Shown piece by piece: positions 54,867-64,000 of a DNA stretch of 64,000 bases (its first letter is position 1; every line of letters starts with the position of its first letter). The stretch comes from Flectonema sp. DT1601 (lineage: Eukaryota > Euglenozoa > Diplonemea > Diplonemida > Diplonemidae). A program made the translations under genes and the position numbers. The notes under the pieces were generated by a model. That model was not told the DNA's origin. It ran no database searches and was given only the letters and a program-made list of their open reading frames with translations. Location of the stretch: positions 1,302,001-1,366,000 of the forward strand of contig OZ025787.1 in assembly GCA_964019425.1 (NCBI GenBank), given 5' to 3'.

Positions 54867-57650
54867 ATGATTAATAATATGACAGTGCCTACTGGTTCAC
54901 GAGAACGAGGAAAGTCAAAAGTTTTATCGGCACAAATTCAAATGAACATCGCAACAGCCTGCCTCTCAGCAAGATACACAGAGGTAGCAAGGAAAGAGGC
55001 TAATAGAGAGAGATCACCTGCGTCTGCTGCTGCATCTTTAGCGAGAAAAGGATCTTCAGCTGCAAGGCCGCGGACTAGAGCTGGTCCAGTAGGGGTTAGT
55101 ACCACAGTAACGCAGCCGTTTAATTTACGAACTGGTTCTCCTTCAAGTAGTCCACGAAGAGCAGGAAGTCCTTCAATTAGAATGCAAGTTGGATCGATTG
55201 GATCACACGGACCTGTTGGTCAATCGTATGCCTCAGCATCGTTATCTCAGTCTGTTGACAGAGCAGAGTCTGTAAAATCACGACGTAGTTTCCCAACCTC
55301 ATCATTTCCTGGTACACCAAAACAGAATAGAACTGGTGGTCATGTTACTGGTAGTGTGTTGTCACCGTCACCAGCGTCACCTTCTTTAGATTATTTGAGT
55401 AAAGTTACTTCTTTGTCTGCTGATGTGTCTCCTTTAGTCAGAAACCTCAGCAAACACCTCGAGAGAATTGATGATCAAATAAGTGATTCCCTCAGACAGT
55501 CGAGGGAGTCTCATTCTCCTCAACAACAGCGTCAACTACAAAAGGAATTACACTACCAACCAGCTAACACTATGAGATGTATATCACCACCAAGAAATGT
55601 TGTTAAAGTTAAAGAAAGTGAAGATCAACTTGCAAAACAACAATCAAATTCGCTCGAAGTTCTGTACTCAGAACTTGGAAGGGTACGTACTGGTATTGGT
55701 GCTGGTCTATCACCGTACAGTAATGATTGGGAATGGTCTTTTGATTCCCCCGCCTGCAACATCTCAAACATGTTAATTGAGTCACACGAATTCCAATGGC
55801 AGCAGTCTCTATGGTCAATGCAAGAGATGCTCGAAATATCATCGAAGTCATGCACCGTATTTAGAGCATCAGCATTACTTAGAGACCTGTCTGTGACTGC
55901 TCAAAGTATGTCAGATTTTGAAAACTTAAAATCTGAAAATGCAAAGCTTCAACAAAGTCTAAATGCGACAGCTAATGTTGGTTGTGGCGAGTACAAGATG
56001 GAACACCCAGATATTGATCACACAACTATTTTATTAAAAGAAGACCGGTCGCATACATCAGACTGTGGTAACGGCAATTGGGTGATCGATAGGACTGAAG
56101 GAGGTCTCTCAATGACGCTGTCGTGGAATGATTCTGTTCAGGATGTTCGTGTTTTCACTAATGATCATGGTCGTCGATGGCAGAATGCTACCATAACACT
56201 GTCTCTTATTGGTCAGCTTCCGCATTGGATACGCGCTGAGGCTCTTGCTTCAGAATTAAATTTCATTCATCGGTCTTCATCTTCTCAAGCTGAACGATCT
56301 GCTCAACTCGAACAGGAAGTTTCCCGTCTTCAACAACTCCTCTTAAATAAGTCAGAAGAAGAAGCTTTGAATGAGGAAGAACACGAGCGTCGAAAGAAAG
56401 CTGAACAAAAGCAACGAGAGAAGTCCGAAAGAGAACAGCAACTAGAAGAGGAAAAGCTTGCCGAGGAAAAGCGGATCGACGAAGAGCGAAAAGCCGAAAA
56501 AGAGAGAATCCGAAAGGAGGAAGAAGCAGCAGCGGAGATTGAGCGACTACAGCAAGAAGAGCAATTACGGAGGCAAACTGATGAACTTAATAAAATCGAA
56601 GAAATGAGAATTGCGAAGGAACTCAGAAGAAAAGAAGAACAAAAGTTTGAAGAAGAATTACTTGAGAGGGAGCGACTTCAGAAACGTCTCGACGACGAGG
56701 AAGCAATTCGCAGAAGTGAGGAATCCAGAAAAGCTGTGGAACTAGAGTTGGCTGAAGAGAAGAGACTTCTTGAACTTGATCTACAGAAGATGAATCAACA
56801 ATCTGATCTGAACACAACTAATTATCTAACAGAAGATAAAGAACAAAATCTTTTAGTAGATTCGCAACCTCCTCTTCCGGCAACACTCTCAAGTAGTCTT
56901 CATACTGGTGATTACTTGTCTGAAGTTGCTGATAACGGAAGTGAACGTCCTTTGCCAGCAACACCACAATTTCTTCCAACCGCAACCCAGCAGAGTTCCC
57001 ACCTACAAGGAAGCCTTCATACGGGTGACTATTTATCGGAGTGTAGTGATAAAGTAGACAAACAGTCTACCAACAGACAACCAGAACGTGATGTACATGA
57101 TGACCCACAACAAGTCGGCGCACCACAACAAGTCAGCCCGCAAGAAGTCACACTACAGCAGCAAGTCAGCACACCACTACCACAAGACAGCACACCACAA
57201 GAGGTCAGCCCGCAAGAAATCAGCGCACCACAGCAGCGAGACAGCACACCGCCACCACCACCACAAGACAGCACACCACTACCACAAGACAGCGCACCAC
57301 AAGAAGTCAGCACACCACCACCACCACAAGACAGCGCACCACAGCAGCAAGTTGGCACACCACAACAAGTTGGCACACCACAAGATTCCATTTCAAGTAG
57401 TTTGCATACTGGTGATTATTTGTCTCAAATCCCTAGTAAGCAACCTGATGAAGATACGACTGTCGAAGTGGCAAATCAAGAAACTCATTTGGGAAGTCTT
57501 CACAGCAGCGACTACTTATCGTCACCTAAGAAAGAGACAATCCCTACGGAGGTTGATGACACTCTAACAACAGTAATTGAAGAGACAAGAGTTAATGATG
57601 ATCTGCAACCTAACGATAACGGTAATGATGATGATTACCTTCCTGATTAA
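54867..57650 (+). CDS. Coiled-coil protein with four SLHTGDYLS-type C-terminal repeats
   Basis: 927 aa; starts 112 nt after the preceding stop, behind acacccacag. Residues ~40-230 are Ser/Arg/Pro-rich and disordered (RTGSPSSSPRRAGSPS). Residues ~270-480 look folded (NDWEWSFDSPACNISNMLIE; GGLSMTLSWNDSVQDVRVF; LSLIGQLPHWIRAEALASEL). A long charged helix (about 485-645, RKKAEQKQREKSEREQQLEE style) resembles single-alpha-helix or coiled-coil regions. The C-terminus has four copies of S-L-H-(T/S)-(G/S)-DYLS at about 676, 715, 843 and 876, and between the second and third a Gln/Pro/Ser/Thr low-complexity stretch (PQQVSPQEV type). A cytoskeletal or flagellar scaffold is possible; no family recognised. 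Confidence 0.87.
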   Translation: MINNMTVPTGSRERGKSKVLSAQIQMNIATACLSARYTEVARKEANRERSPASAAASLARKGSSAARPRTRAGPVGVSTTVTQPFNLRTGSPSSSPRRAGSPSIRMQVGSIGSHGPVGQSYASASLSQSVDRAESVKSRRSFPTSSFPGTPKQNRTGGHVTGSVLSPSPASPSLDYLSKVTSLSADVSPLVRNLSKHLERIDDQISDSLRQSRESHSPQQQRQLQKELHYQPANTMRCISPPRNVVKVKESEDQLAKQQSNSLEVLYSELGRVRTGIGAGLSPYSNDWEWSFDSPACNISNMLIESHEFQWQQSLWSMQEMLEISSKSCTVFRASALLRDLSVTAQSMSDFENLKSENAKLQQSLNATANVGCGEYKMEHPDIDHTTILLKEDRSHTSDCGNGNWVIDRTEGGLSMTLSWNDSVQDVRVFTNDHGRRWQNATITLSLIGQLPHWIRAEALASELNFIHRSSSSQAERSAQLEQEVSRLQQLLLNKSEEEALNEEEHERRKKAEQKQREKSEREQQLEEEKLAEEKRIDEERKAEKERIRKEEEAAAEIERLQQEEQLRRQTDELNKIEEMRIAKELRRKEEQKFEEELLERERLQKRLDDEEAIRRSEESRKAVELELAEEKRLLELDLQKMNQQSDLNTTNYLTEDKEQNLLVDSQPPLPATLSSSLHTGDYLSEVADNGSERPLPATPQFLPTATQQSSHLQGSLHTGDYLSECSDKVDKQSTNRQPERDVHDDPQQVGAPQQVSPQEVTLQQQVSTPLPQDSTPQEVSPQEISAPQQRDSTPPPPPQDSTPLPQDSAPQEVSTPPPPQDSAPQQQVGTPQQVGTPQDSISSSLHTGDYLSQIPSKQPDEDTTVEVANQETHLGSLHSSDYLSSPKKETIPTEVDDTLTTVIEETRVNDDLQPNDNGNDDDYLPD

Positions 57651-57969
57651 ACATATAATTTCATGATTTGATCTCTTTTATTTTATTTATAAAAATATTT
57701 TCTTTTCTATTATTGTAGTATTCCTTTTGTATGCTCTCCCCCGCTTGTATTGTGACTATTATTCTATTTGTTGTTTTTGGTTTTTATCGTCGTTCTCTAT
57801 TTTAATCAAAAGATCCGATGAATTGTTACTGTTTTTTCTCCAGCATCACAACACTCGGATGTGGGAACCTTTTCTGATTTTTCTGATTCTCTTATCTGTT
57901 GCCATTTATTTTATTATTATTATTACAAAGGGGGAGGGTGGGAGGTAACTATATAAACCCCTAACTATA
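57651..57969. other. Short intergenic, no gene seen
   Basis: T-rich flank with ATT repeats near 57910-57924 and a G-rich stretch just before the next ATG. No clear acceptor within 20 nt of the start, unlike most genes here. Confidence 0.5.
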
Positions 57970-59586
57970 ATGCGTTTCGACATCCCGGATGTATCTTTAC
58001 GGAGAATGATGTCTTCACATGCAGCTGTTGAAGTGTTCTGTGGAATCTTAATGTTGATTGCAAAGCCAAACTGGCTTTACAAAAGTCCATTTGGAAATGA
58101 CGAATCATCACAAGCAGCAACAACATTATTGATGAGGTGGTTGGGTTGTACAATAGTAGCTTCTGGTGTCTTGGGATATTCTACTAAAGAAGCGATACCG
58201 TCAAGTAGCACAGACGCAGTCCTCTACGGAATCACATTGTATCACGCTTTAATAACAGGCATAGCCTTAGCACATAGAAGTGAGTTTGAGGACTTTTTTG
58301 TAACTCTCATCATCCCGTCATTACACGGATTTCTGACTATCGGTTTTGCATTAGCAGCTGCGACAGGTGGAAGTCGATCAGCGAGAGTAGATCGTCAAGA
58401 AAGTGATCTGCTGAATGATACCGTCGCTTCTTTTGTTTTATCATCTTCGTCTGCTTCTTCTTTTCACAATTACGAAAGTGCAGTTGGTGGATTTAACCAC
58501 TCTGGTACAAACGTAATTCAAAGAAGTCGATCTGCATCAGCCCCTCAAAGACTATCAACTCGACCAAAACGCCGCAGTTCGACTCCGACTGCAGACACAA
58601 GTCCTGCAGCATTGATTCCTGTAGAAAATGATATTGAATGTGGAGTAACAACAACCCTACAAAGTGTTCCAGTAAGTTTTGATAAAGATGCTTCCTATTG
58701 TAGTTCTTTTGATGGAGGGAAGTTGGTATCTTGTGTCTCGTCTGATGCAATGCAATCTCCAAATTCTTTTGAATCTGTTCAGGTGTTGAGTTCGAGATTT
58801 CCTTCAGATTTTTGTACTTCAGAACTATCAACTTCACTACCAAAACCATCTGATAATTGGGAACTAAGTCATTCGGATATAAAGAACTTATCATCTGGAG
58901 ATACTATCTTCATGTTTACGTGTAAAACAGGTTCTCGTTTAACACAATTTGAGAGATCTGCTCTTTCCGTATTCATTAACATGGTTAGTCGAGGAAATCA
59001 TGAATCATGTGATAAGGTAAACATGCATATCGATAATGATGTCCATGCTTGTACTTTCTTTATAATCAGAGCTGTGTACGTATTACCAGCTGTTTCATTG
59101 TCTGACATAACAATAAGATTACTAAGTAGTGTTGCTTATCATACTGCATGTCAACCTGGTAAGTCAAAAGTATGGAGTGACTGTTTAAGTTTTGGTGATT
59201 ACGATACGTTTAGAATAACGAAACCGATAGTACCAGTCATCTTTTCAATGACTATTCAGTTTAAATGTTCATTGGTTCCCGAATCACTCCTTGAAGAATT
59301 GTCAACTCTAACTGATGGTATTCCAGTTCATAAGGCTGTTCTAATGGAGCGTACAAAAAGAAACAACAAACCAGACATGACCAAATCGTGTAAATCTCTT
59401 TTATGTTATCATCAACTGCCTGATAATAGAGGTGTAATAGTATTCAACGTAACAGGTATAGCAAATAGTACCGTACCTGGAATCCTGGCATCTATTATTG
59501 ACAGGCTTGGGTCTGTTGGTTCTAAGGAAGCAGCAGAAACAGCTGCTAAAACAAGATCATATCTGAGCACTTTATCAAAGAAGTGA
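57970..59586 (+). CDS. Four-TM membrane protein with possible START-like C-terminal domain
   Basis: 538 aa. Four hydrophobic segments in the first ~130 residues: AAVEVFCGILMLIAKPNWLY, LLMRWLGCTIVASGVLGYS, AVLYGITLYHALITGIALAH and FFVTLIIPSLHGFLTIGFAL. A Ser/Arg-rich disordered linker (RSRSASAPQRLSTRPKRRSS) spans about 140-290. The C-terminal ~240 residues look folded, with alternating strands and a final long helix (GILASIIDRLGSVGSKEAAE...). The late block LPDNRGVIVFNVTGIANSTV plus that helix recalls START lipid-transfer domains. Four TMs plus START would parallel metazoan STARD3, but the START call is a weak inference. The membrane part is solid. Confidence 0.78.
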   Translation: MRFDIPDVSLRRMMSSHAAVEVFCGILMLIAKPNWLYKSPFGNDESSQAATTLLMRWLGCTIVASGVLGYSTKEAIPSSSTDAVLYGITLYHALITGIALAHRSEFEDFFVTLIIPSLHGFLTIGFALAAATGGSRSARVDRQESDLLNDTVASFVLSSSSASSFHNYESAVGGFNHSGTNVIQRSRSASAPQRLSTRPKRRSSTPTADTSPAALIPVENDIECGVTTTLQSVPVSFDKDASYCSSFDGGKLVSCVSSDAMQSPNSFESVQVLSSRFPSDFCTSELSTSLPKPSDNWELSHSDIKNLSSGDTIFMFTCKTGSRLTQFERSALSVFINMVSRGNHESCDKVNMHIDNDVHACTFFIIRAVYVLPAVSLSDITIRLLSSVAYHTACQPGKSKVWSDCLSFGDYDTFRITKPIVPVIFSMTIQFKCSLVPESLLEELSTLTDGIPVHKAVLMERTKRNNKPDMTKSCKSLLCYHQLPDNRGVIVFNVTGIANSTVPGILASIIDRLGSVGSKEAAETAAKTRSYLSTLSKK

Positions 59587-60019
59587 GCAGTTTGTGACGT
59601 TTTTCTTTTTTTTTTTTTAAAAAAGAAACTGTTTAGATTAAGAATCGTTCCTTATTATGTCAAAAAAAAAAAAAAAAAAAAAAAAATGCTAAAATCTATT
59701 TCCTTGGGTTCGGTATTGCTGTCTGTCTGCTGTGAACAAAATATAAAGGATTCTTATCTGAATGGTTTTTTTTTTTTTTTTACATCCGAATGTGTTTGAT
59801 ATTTTGAGTTCACCCCTCCTGGCCTCTCCTTCATCGCAAAACTAAAAAAAAAAAAGTCAATTTCTTGAGGGGTTCTGAATTGTACCTATCTTCTGATTCG
59901 ATCCTGCTTTGTCTCTACAGCTCTATAGATCATTAAAAAATAACTTACTTTGCTATCTAAGGCAATCAGCACCCTATACTGGCCTCAGTAATTAGTTAAC
60001 TGAGGCTACAGTCTTTTGG

Positions 60020-60059
<40 letters not shown>

Positions 60060-60254
60060 AAATTCGAGCAGTTTGCTTCCTGTGTGTTGAGCTATGTTGT
60101 TTTTTAATGCCACTTGTGTGTCGTATGACACCCTTGACCAGACACGCTTCACTTGATACGTTGCTGTTTTCCGTCGGAAATGTCGTATCTTCTTTTTTGT
60201 TTCTGTTTTTCCATATTTATTTTATTAAAAGGGCGGAAGGGAGAACCCAAAGAA
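59587..60254. other. Intergenic with long homopolymers
   Basis: A-run near 59661-59686 and T-runs near 59768-59780 and 60024-60058. An open frame from 60153 (TTG start) is in frame with the next gene but is leader sequence. Confidence 0.5.
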
Positions 60255-60998
60255 ATGGATGTGAACGTTGTCATCATCGCATCAGCAAGCGTTTGTGTTG
60301 TTGCTATTATTGCAACTCTGCTGTGGTGTTTAAAAGTTGGAAAACAAGGAAAAGTAAAACACGATATCGAAACAACTGATACATTCGACATCGTTGATGA
60401 ACCACGTGAAAAAACTGAATTGAGATACGTCCCTCCGTCGCCAGCAAGTCCAAACATGAGAATTCGAAAAACAGAAAAAGAACGAGACAGGAGAGAGAGG
60501 TGTAACAGATATTCAAAAAAACAATTTTCTAATATCTCAAACTTGAGTGTACCGAGAAGACCTGGTGCTGGGATGTTTCTACCATCTGTTCAGGCAGTAG
60601 GAGCAACAGCTCCAAAAAGAGAAACGACAACAGAATATGATGTGACGGTTGGTCCTACTAGAATCCTTCCAAGTGAAGAAGTGTCAGCTGCTATTCCTGA
60701 ATACAATAACACGACATCTTTAACATCTAAGACCTATCTCTGTACTTCTGAAAATGGATTGGCCTTTCGATCTTCACCGTATTGGGATGCCCCTAAGTGT
60801 CCAGGACCAGAATTCCTTTCAATGATTACGGTTCAAAACCCGAAATCAATAATAGCCAACGACTCTGAATGGCTAAAAGTGTCTGAAAATAAATATCTTC
60901 CGATAACAAGGAAAGAAGACGGAGGACGTCTTGTAATTGAAGTCAGCCCCGACGAAGAACCAGCTGAATGGGCAGACTACATTGCAAGAAGGATGTAA
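60255..60998 (+). CDS. Single-pass membrane protein with SH3b-like C-terminal domain (tentative)
   Basis: 247 aa from ATG 60255. A transmembrane helix at the very start (VNVVIIASASVCVVAIIATL) is followed by a basic stop-transfer region. Then comes a disordered Lys/Arg/Pro stretch (~45-140) and a C-terminal part ~165-240. There, YLCTSENGLAFRSSPYWDAP, FLSMITVQNPKSIIANDSEW and LKVSENKYLPITRKEDG follow the bacterial-type SH3 layout (L-x-x-R-x-x-P...G-x-x...W-x-x-V-x-x-x-x-Y-x-P). This is a pattern judgement, not a firm family call. The short N-terminus before the helix suggests the C-terminal domain faces the cytosol. Confidence 0.72.
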   Translation: MDVNVVIIASASVCVVAIIATLLWCLKVGKQGKVKHDIETTDTFDIVDEPREKTELRYVPPSPASPNMRIRKTEKERDRRERCNRYSKKQFSNISNLSVPRRPGAGMFLPSVQAVGATAPKRETTTEYDVTVGPTRILPSEEVSAAIPEYNNTTSLTSKTYLCTSENGLAFRSSPYWDAPKCPGPEFLSMITVQNPKSIIANDSEWLKVSENKYLPITRKEDGGRLVIEVSPDEEPAEWADYIARRM

Positions 60999-61163
60999 CC
61001 TGTACGTACTGTTAGTCTAGCGGTTTGGCTTAAAGCTATTCTGCTGTGACACTCCACTCAAAAAGTAATCTGTTTTTGTACTAGTTAGAATAGATAAAAG
61101 TATTCATCACTTATAAGTTAGATGTGGTCGTTACTTTTATCTTTTAGGTTGTCATCAAAAACT

Positions 61164-62162
61164 ATGTCGGGACCAGAAGCGTTGAATTGGAATGAAGAAA
61201 GTGCTAATGAATTAGGCGTTGACTACGACCCCTCACAGTATTGGATTGAAAGAACATCTGCTGTGAGAAAACAAGTTAGAGAACGGAGAGAAACCCTTCG
61301 ATCATATAAACAACTTCGTGAAACACTCGAAGAAGTCTTAGGAAAGACAAAACACAAAGTAATGATCCCATGTGGTGAGATGGCTATATTAGAAGGTACT
61401 ATAAAACACACTAATGAGATACTCGCATTCCTCGGTGCGAGTTGGTTTGCTGAAAGATCAATCCCGCAATGTCGAAGAATAGTATCAAAAAGAGAAGAAG
61501 TAATACAAGAAGACCTTGATGGACTTATCGAAGAAGAAAAAAATTGTCAAAAACGACTCCAATTACTACTTCGGTTCGAAGGCTTTGCAGACGAACCAGC
61601 GGAAGCAGAAAAGAAGAAGACACGTCCACATAAAGATATCGAATCAGCGCAGACTGTAAGAGAAAAACTTCAAATAATTGAAGAAATGGAAGCGAAAGGA
61701 CTACAAACAGAATTTGAAGTCGACAGTGAAGGTGATGGAGAAACAACTCAAACATCCCTTCCAGTCTTATCTGATGACGAGATTGCGAATCGTCTTCGAT
61801 CAGCTGGTTTAATTGACACCCCGTCATCTGGTATAATGGCAAAACTTGATGAGATGTTCTCACCTGATGCTGAGGAACCAAAGTTTGTTGATCCAAGTCA
61901 GATATTCTCGTCATACTCTGCCCCTGATGATGTTAACACTCCAGAGATAGAACAAGACTTAGAACCGGAGAAACCATTAAAAAAAAGAGTCTCTTTCAGT
62001 GACAAGAACGACATCAAACTCCACCCTGACGATGAGAATACGAAAACTGAGTCTGAGACCATCATAAAAACTGATAAACCAAACGCAGTTGGAGAAGCAG
62101 TTGTGATCAGATCTAGTTCGTGTATTCCACCACCACCACCTCCAATGAGAACTAAAAAGTAA
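61164..62162 (+). CDS. URI1: URI1-like unconventional prefoldin (RPB5 interactor)
   Basis: 332 aa from ATG 61164, chosen because cttttag lies 16 nt before it; the in-frame ATG at 61122 would cross this acceptor. URI is a prefoldin alpha-type subunit of the R2TP/prefoldin-like complex that helps assemble RNA polymerases and PIKK kinases. Residues ~27-150 are the prefoldin domain: a first helix (VRERRETLRSYKQLRETLEE), the hairpin block VMIPCGEMAILEGTIKHTNE, then ILAFLGASWFAERS, matching the URI signature (M-P-x-G...G-x-x-x-HTNE...LG-x-NWFA-x-x-S), and a second long helix. The acidic middle and KKRVSFSD near residue 290 fit the C-terminal region of the family; the end is poly-Pro (IPPPPPPMRTKK). 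Length is shorter than human URI1. Confidence 0.88.
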   Translation: MSGPEALNWNEESANELGVDYDPSQYWIERTSAVRKQVRERRETLRSYKQLRETLEEVLGKTKHKVMIPCGEMAILEGTIKHTNEILAFLGASWFAERSIPQCRRIVSKREEVIQEDLDGLIEEEKNCQKRLQLLLRFEGFADEPAEAEKKKTRPHKDIESAQTVREKLQIIEEMEAKGLQTEFEVDSEGDGETTQTSLPVLSDDEIANRLRSAGLIDTPSSGIMAKLDEMFSPDAEEPKFVDPSQIFSSYSAPDDVNTPEIEQDLEPEKPLKKRVSFSDKNDIKLHPDDENTKTESETIIKTDKPNAVGEAVVIRSSSCIPPPPPPMRTKK

Positions 62163-62440
62163 TTTCAAACTGAGTGGTTGGTTGAAACTATTAAGTGGAA
62201 TATATTCACCCTCAGTAATCTTTATCGATTGTTTTGCTGCATATCAGCAAACACACAGCATTTCGTTATCGCCAAACACTTGGCTTATTTTCTGTTTTGT
62301 TTTTTTTCCCGTAAAAGTCTTCTTGGGCTTGTACGGTTTATAGCCAATCCCTGCTGAAAGGATAAATTATCATTGGTTGGTTTCGTTTCTTTTTTTTTTA
62401 TTTTTATATAAAAAATTATAATTTCAGTTACATTATCAAC

Positions 62441-64000
62441 ATGAATATCAGGGTCCCCGTTGTACTTCTATCGCTCTTGTCTTCGGTGTGTGGACAGATA
62501 TTGCCAGTAAGGACCATCGTTGCTATAGGGGGATTGGCCTTTAACCCCGTTGGTAATTTCGAGGAACCCTGCGATCCGCCTAATTATGTAAATGTAACCG
62601 ATGAAATATGTGTAAGTGGATACCCAACAGCAGCACATTATTTTGAAGCCTTGGCCAAACCAACAGATGTCGCAGGGGTTGTTCGAGTCATGGGTACCGA
62701 TGAACTCTCAAAAATAACATTATACCATCCTCGTCACTGGGAATTGAACTTAGACGTTTGGAAAAGATTAGATATTGATTTCGGGGTGCTGAGATCTCCC
62801 GGAATGTTCACACAACCTGTTTACTACGATGACGCTTTGAGGTTTTTAAATAACAAACACCTACCGGTGGTGGCATCGAACATAGACTTACAACCTTATT
62901 ATTATGTTTTTGATTTGGTTGATAAAATATTCATCAAAGACGTTGGAGGTACGAAATTCGGTTATATAGCAATATGGGGAGACCTGTTGTACATAAAAAC
63001 ATACACATACGACTTAGTACTACCCAGCATCGCAGAAAGACTCCGTTCACTAGGTGCGGAAGTAGTTATATTACTCTGTATCGGACAAGCAAAATATTTC
63101 ACAACCCCAACAACATTAGTGAGATTCAATATAGATGCGGTGTTATTGCCTGCTGAGTATACTGATGTTACAACACCAGTCGTATCAAATGGAACGACTT
63201 TGTTAGTTGGAACCTTAGAAAGAGGTGCTTCACATGCTTTACAATACATTGATGCAGTGAAAGCATTTGATTCCCTACTTGGTCGTATGACGTGGAGGTT
63301 TACTTCAACAAATATTAATATGGCAACACCTCTTACTCCTGCTCAGAAAGAACCATTAATTCAAAAAGGAGAATATGATTGGATTCAAACACAACGTGAT
63401 CTGTCACTCGCAAATGATCCTGTCGTTGGTCAGTGTACTCATGATCTACAAGCTGTTAACGATGAAAGTGAAGTTTATTGTCGTTACCAAGAATGTGTTG
63501 GAGGTAACATGGTTGCTGATGCTTGCGCTAGGAGACTTCCAACAGTTGATGTTTGTTTTCCAAATGCAGGAGCACTTCGTCGTGGATGGGATGCAGGCCC
63601 AGTTCACGCCTCTGATGTCACGACGTATGTACAATTTTCTTATTATATCAAACAGATTAGTTAATCATCACCATATTAAAATAAATAAAACAGATTCTTC
63701 CCATACGCAAACACACTCTGCGAACTTAACACAACTGGTGCAGGAATTTGGGAGATATTAGAAGTAGCTGTCGCAAACATTGGAACTGATGGTAATCTCA
63801 ACTCGTCAAACAGAATCTCAGGAGGCTATCTGCAAGTATCTGAAGGATTTAAATATTCTTACAATTGGAGGCTTCCAAGAGGACAACGAATCACATCCAT
63901 CAGTATAAAGGGAAAACCATTAGACCGAAGACGATATTATACCTTGGGTGCGCTTTCTTACTTGTGTTCGGGAGGTGATAGTTTTCCTACACATGTTGCA
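62441..64000 (+). CDS. Secreted 5'-nucleotidase/metallophosphatase family protein lacking metal ligands (3' end outside window)
   Basis: Exons 62441-63624 and 63694->64000, joined by a 69-nt phase-2 intron; the unspliced frame stops at 63664. It opens with a signal peptide (MNIRVPVVLLSLLSSVCGQI). The C-terminal nucleotidase domain is clear: CFPNAGALRRGWDAGPVHAS, then across the intron FFPYANTLCELNTTGAGIWE, SGGYLQVSEGFKYSYNW, GKPLDRRRYYTLGALSYL and CSGGDSF. The N-terminal domain keeps the fold outline (FLNNKHLPVVASNIDL matches the strand after the metal motifs). The metal motifs are replaced: TNDxH by VAIGGLA, the GNHEFD position by RSPGMFTQ, GHS by CIGQ and GGHT by LPAEYT. It is therefore probably a secreted pseudoenzyme, perhaps nucleotide-binding. 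Several cysteines remain. A tttcag site precedes the start. Confidence 0.85.

Noticed and set aside
57029-57391. Minus-strand Cys/Gly/Ser-rich frame opposite the coiled-coil gene
   Set aside because: It mirrors the Gln/Pro/Ser low-complexity coding sequence on the plus strand.

Overview
This window comes from the nuclear genome of an AT-rich, intron-containing unicellular eukaryote. Coding sequences are mostly intron-poor. The introns I could place are short (50-162 nt) with GT...AG ends, and non-coding DNA is crowded with A and T homopolymers. Every gene I can support lies on the plus strand. Most starts are preceded within about 5-50 nt by a pyrimidine tract ending in AG. One-way gene arrays with a splice acceptor before each start fit lineages that add a spliced leader in trans (perkinsids, dinoflagellates, euglenozoans). 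The small secreted protein at 5.6 kb resembles, from memory, the 'G-x-YCG' secreted proteins of Perkinsus. My best guess is therefore a perkinsid-like alveolate, but this is inference and no leader gene was found.

Layout. 1-1.65 kb: 3' part of a voltage-gated K+ channel. 2.1-3.6 kb: coiled-coil protein. 4.5-9.9 kb: a tight cluster with a probable mitochondrial protein, a secreted protein ending in RDEL, a divergent histone H3 (centromeric type suspected), an RluA-fold protein with three zinc knuckles whose catalytic motif is gone, and the first amphipathic-helix membrane protein (AHP1). 11.7-13.1 kb: a type I membrane protein with three Cys-containing repeats. 13.9-14.8 kb: AHP2. 16.4-24.7 kb: four tandem, nearly identical 2.11-kb units, each coding a two-domain Cys-rich secreted protein. 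25.0-26.1 kb: AHP3. 30.65-31.3 kb: divergent AHP4. 32.2-42.5 kb: four proteins of unknown function, two of which share a new short motif. 42.5-52.7 kb: a 10-kb stretch without a convincing gene. 52.7-64 kb: a second tight cluster with a PRMT7/9-like arginine methyltransferase, a coiled-coil repeat protein, a four-TM protein with a possible START-like end, a membrane-anchored possible SH3b protein, URI1 prefoldin, and a secreted 5'-nucleotidase-family protein that lacks its metal ligands (runs off the right edge).

The most unusual points are: (1) three AHP genes with an almost identical ~600-nt core that starts exactly at a 3' splice site, while first exons, introns and C-terminal tails differ; (2) the homogenised tandem secreted-protein array lying between members of that family; (3) two probable pseudoenzymes (RluA fold, 5'-nucleotidase fold); (4) a divergent H3 completed by a small exon; (5) a new GS-x-x-LA-x-GW motif shared by two neighbouring genes. 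I saw no virus-derived element, no tRNA or rRNA gene and no CRISPR array.
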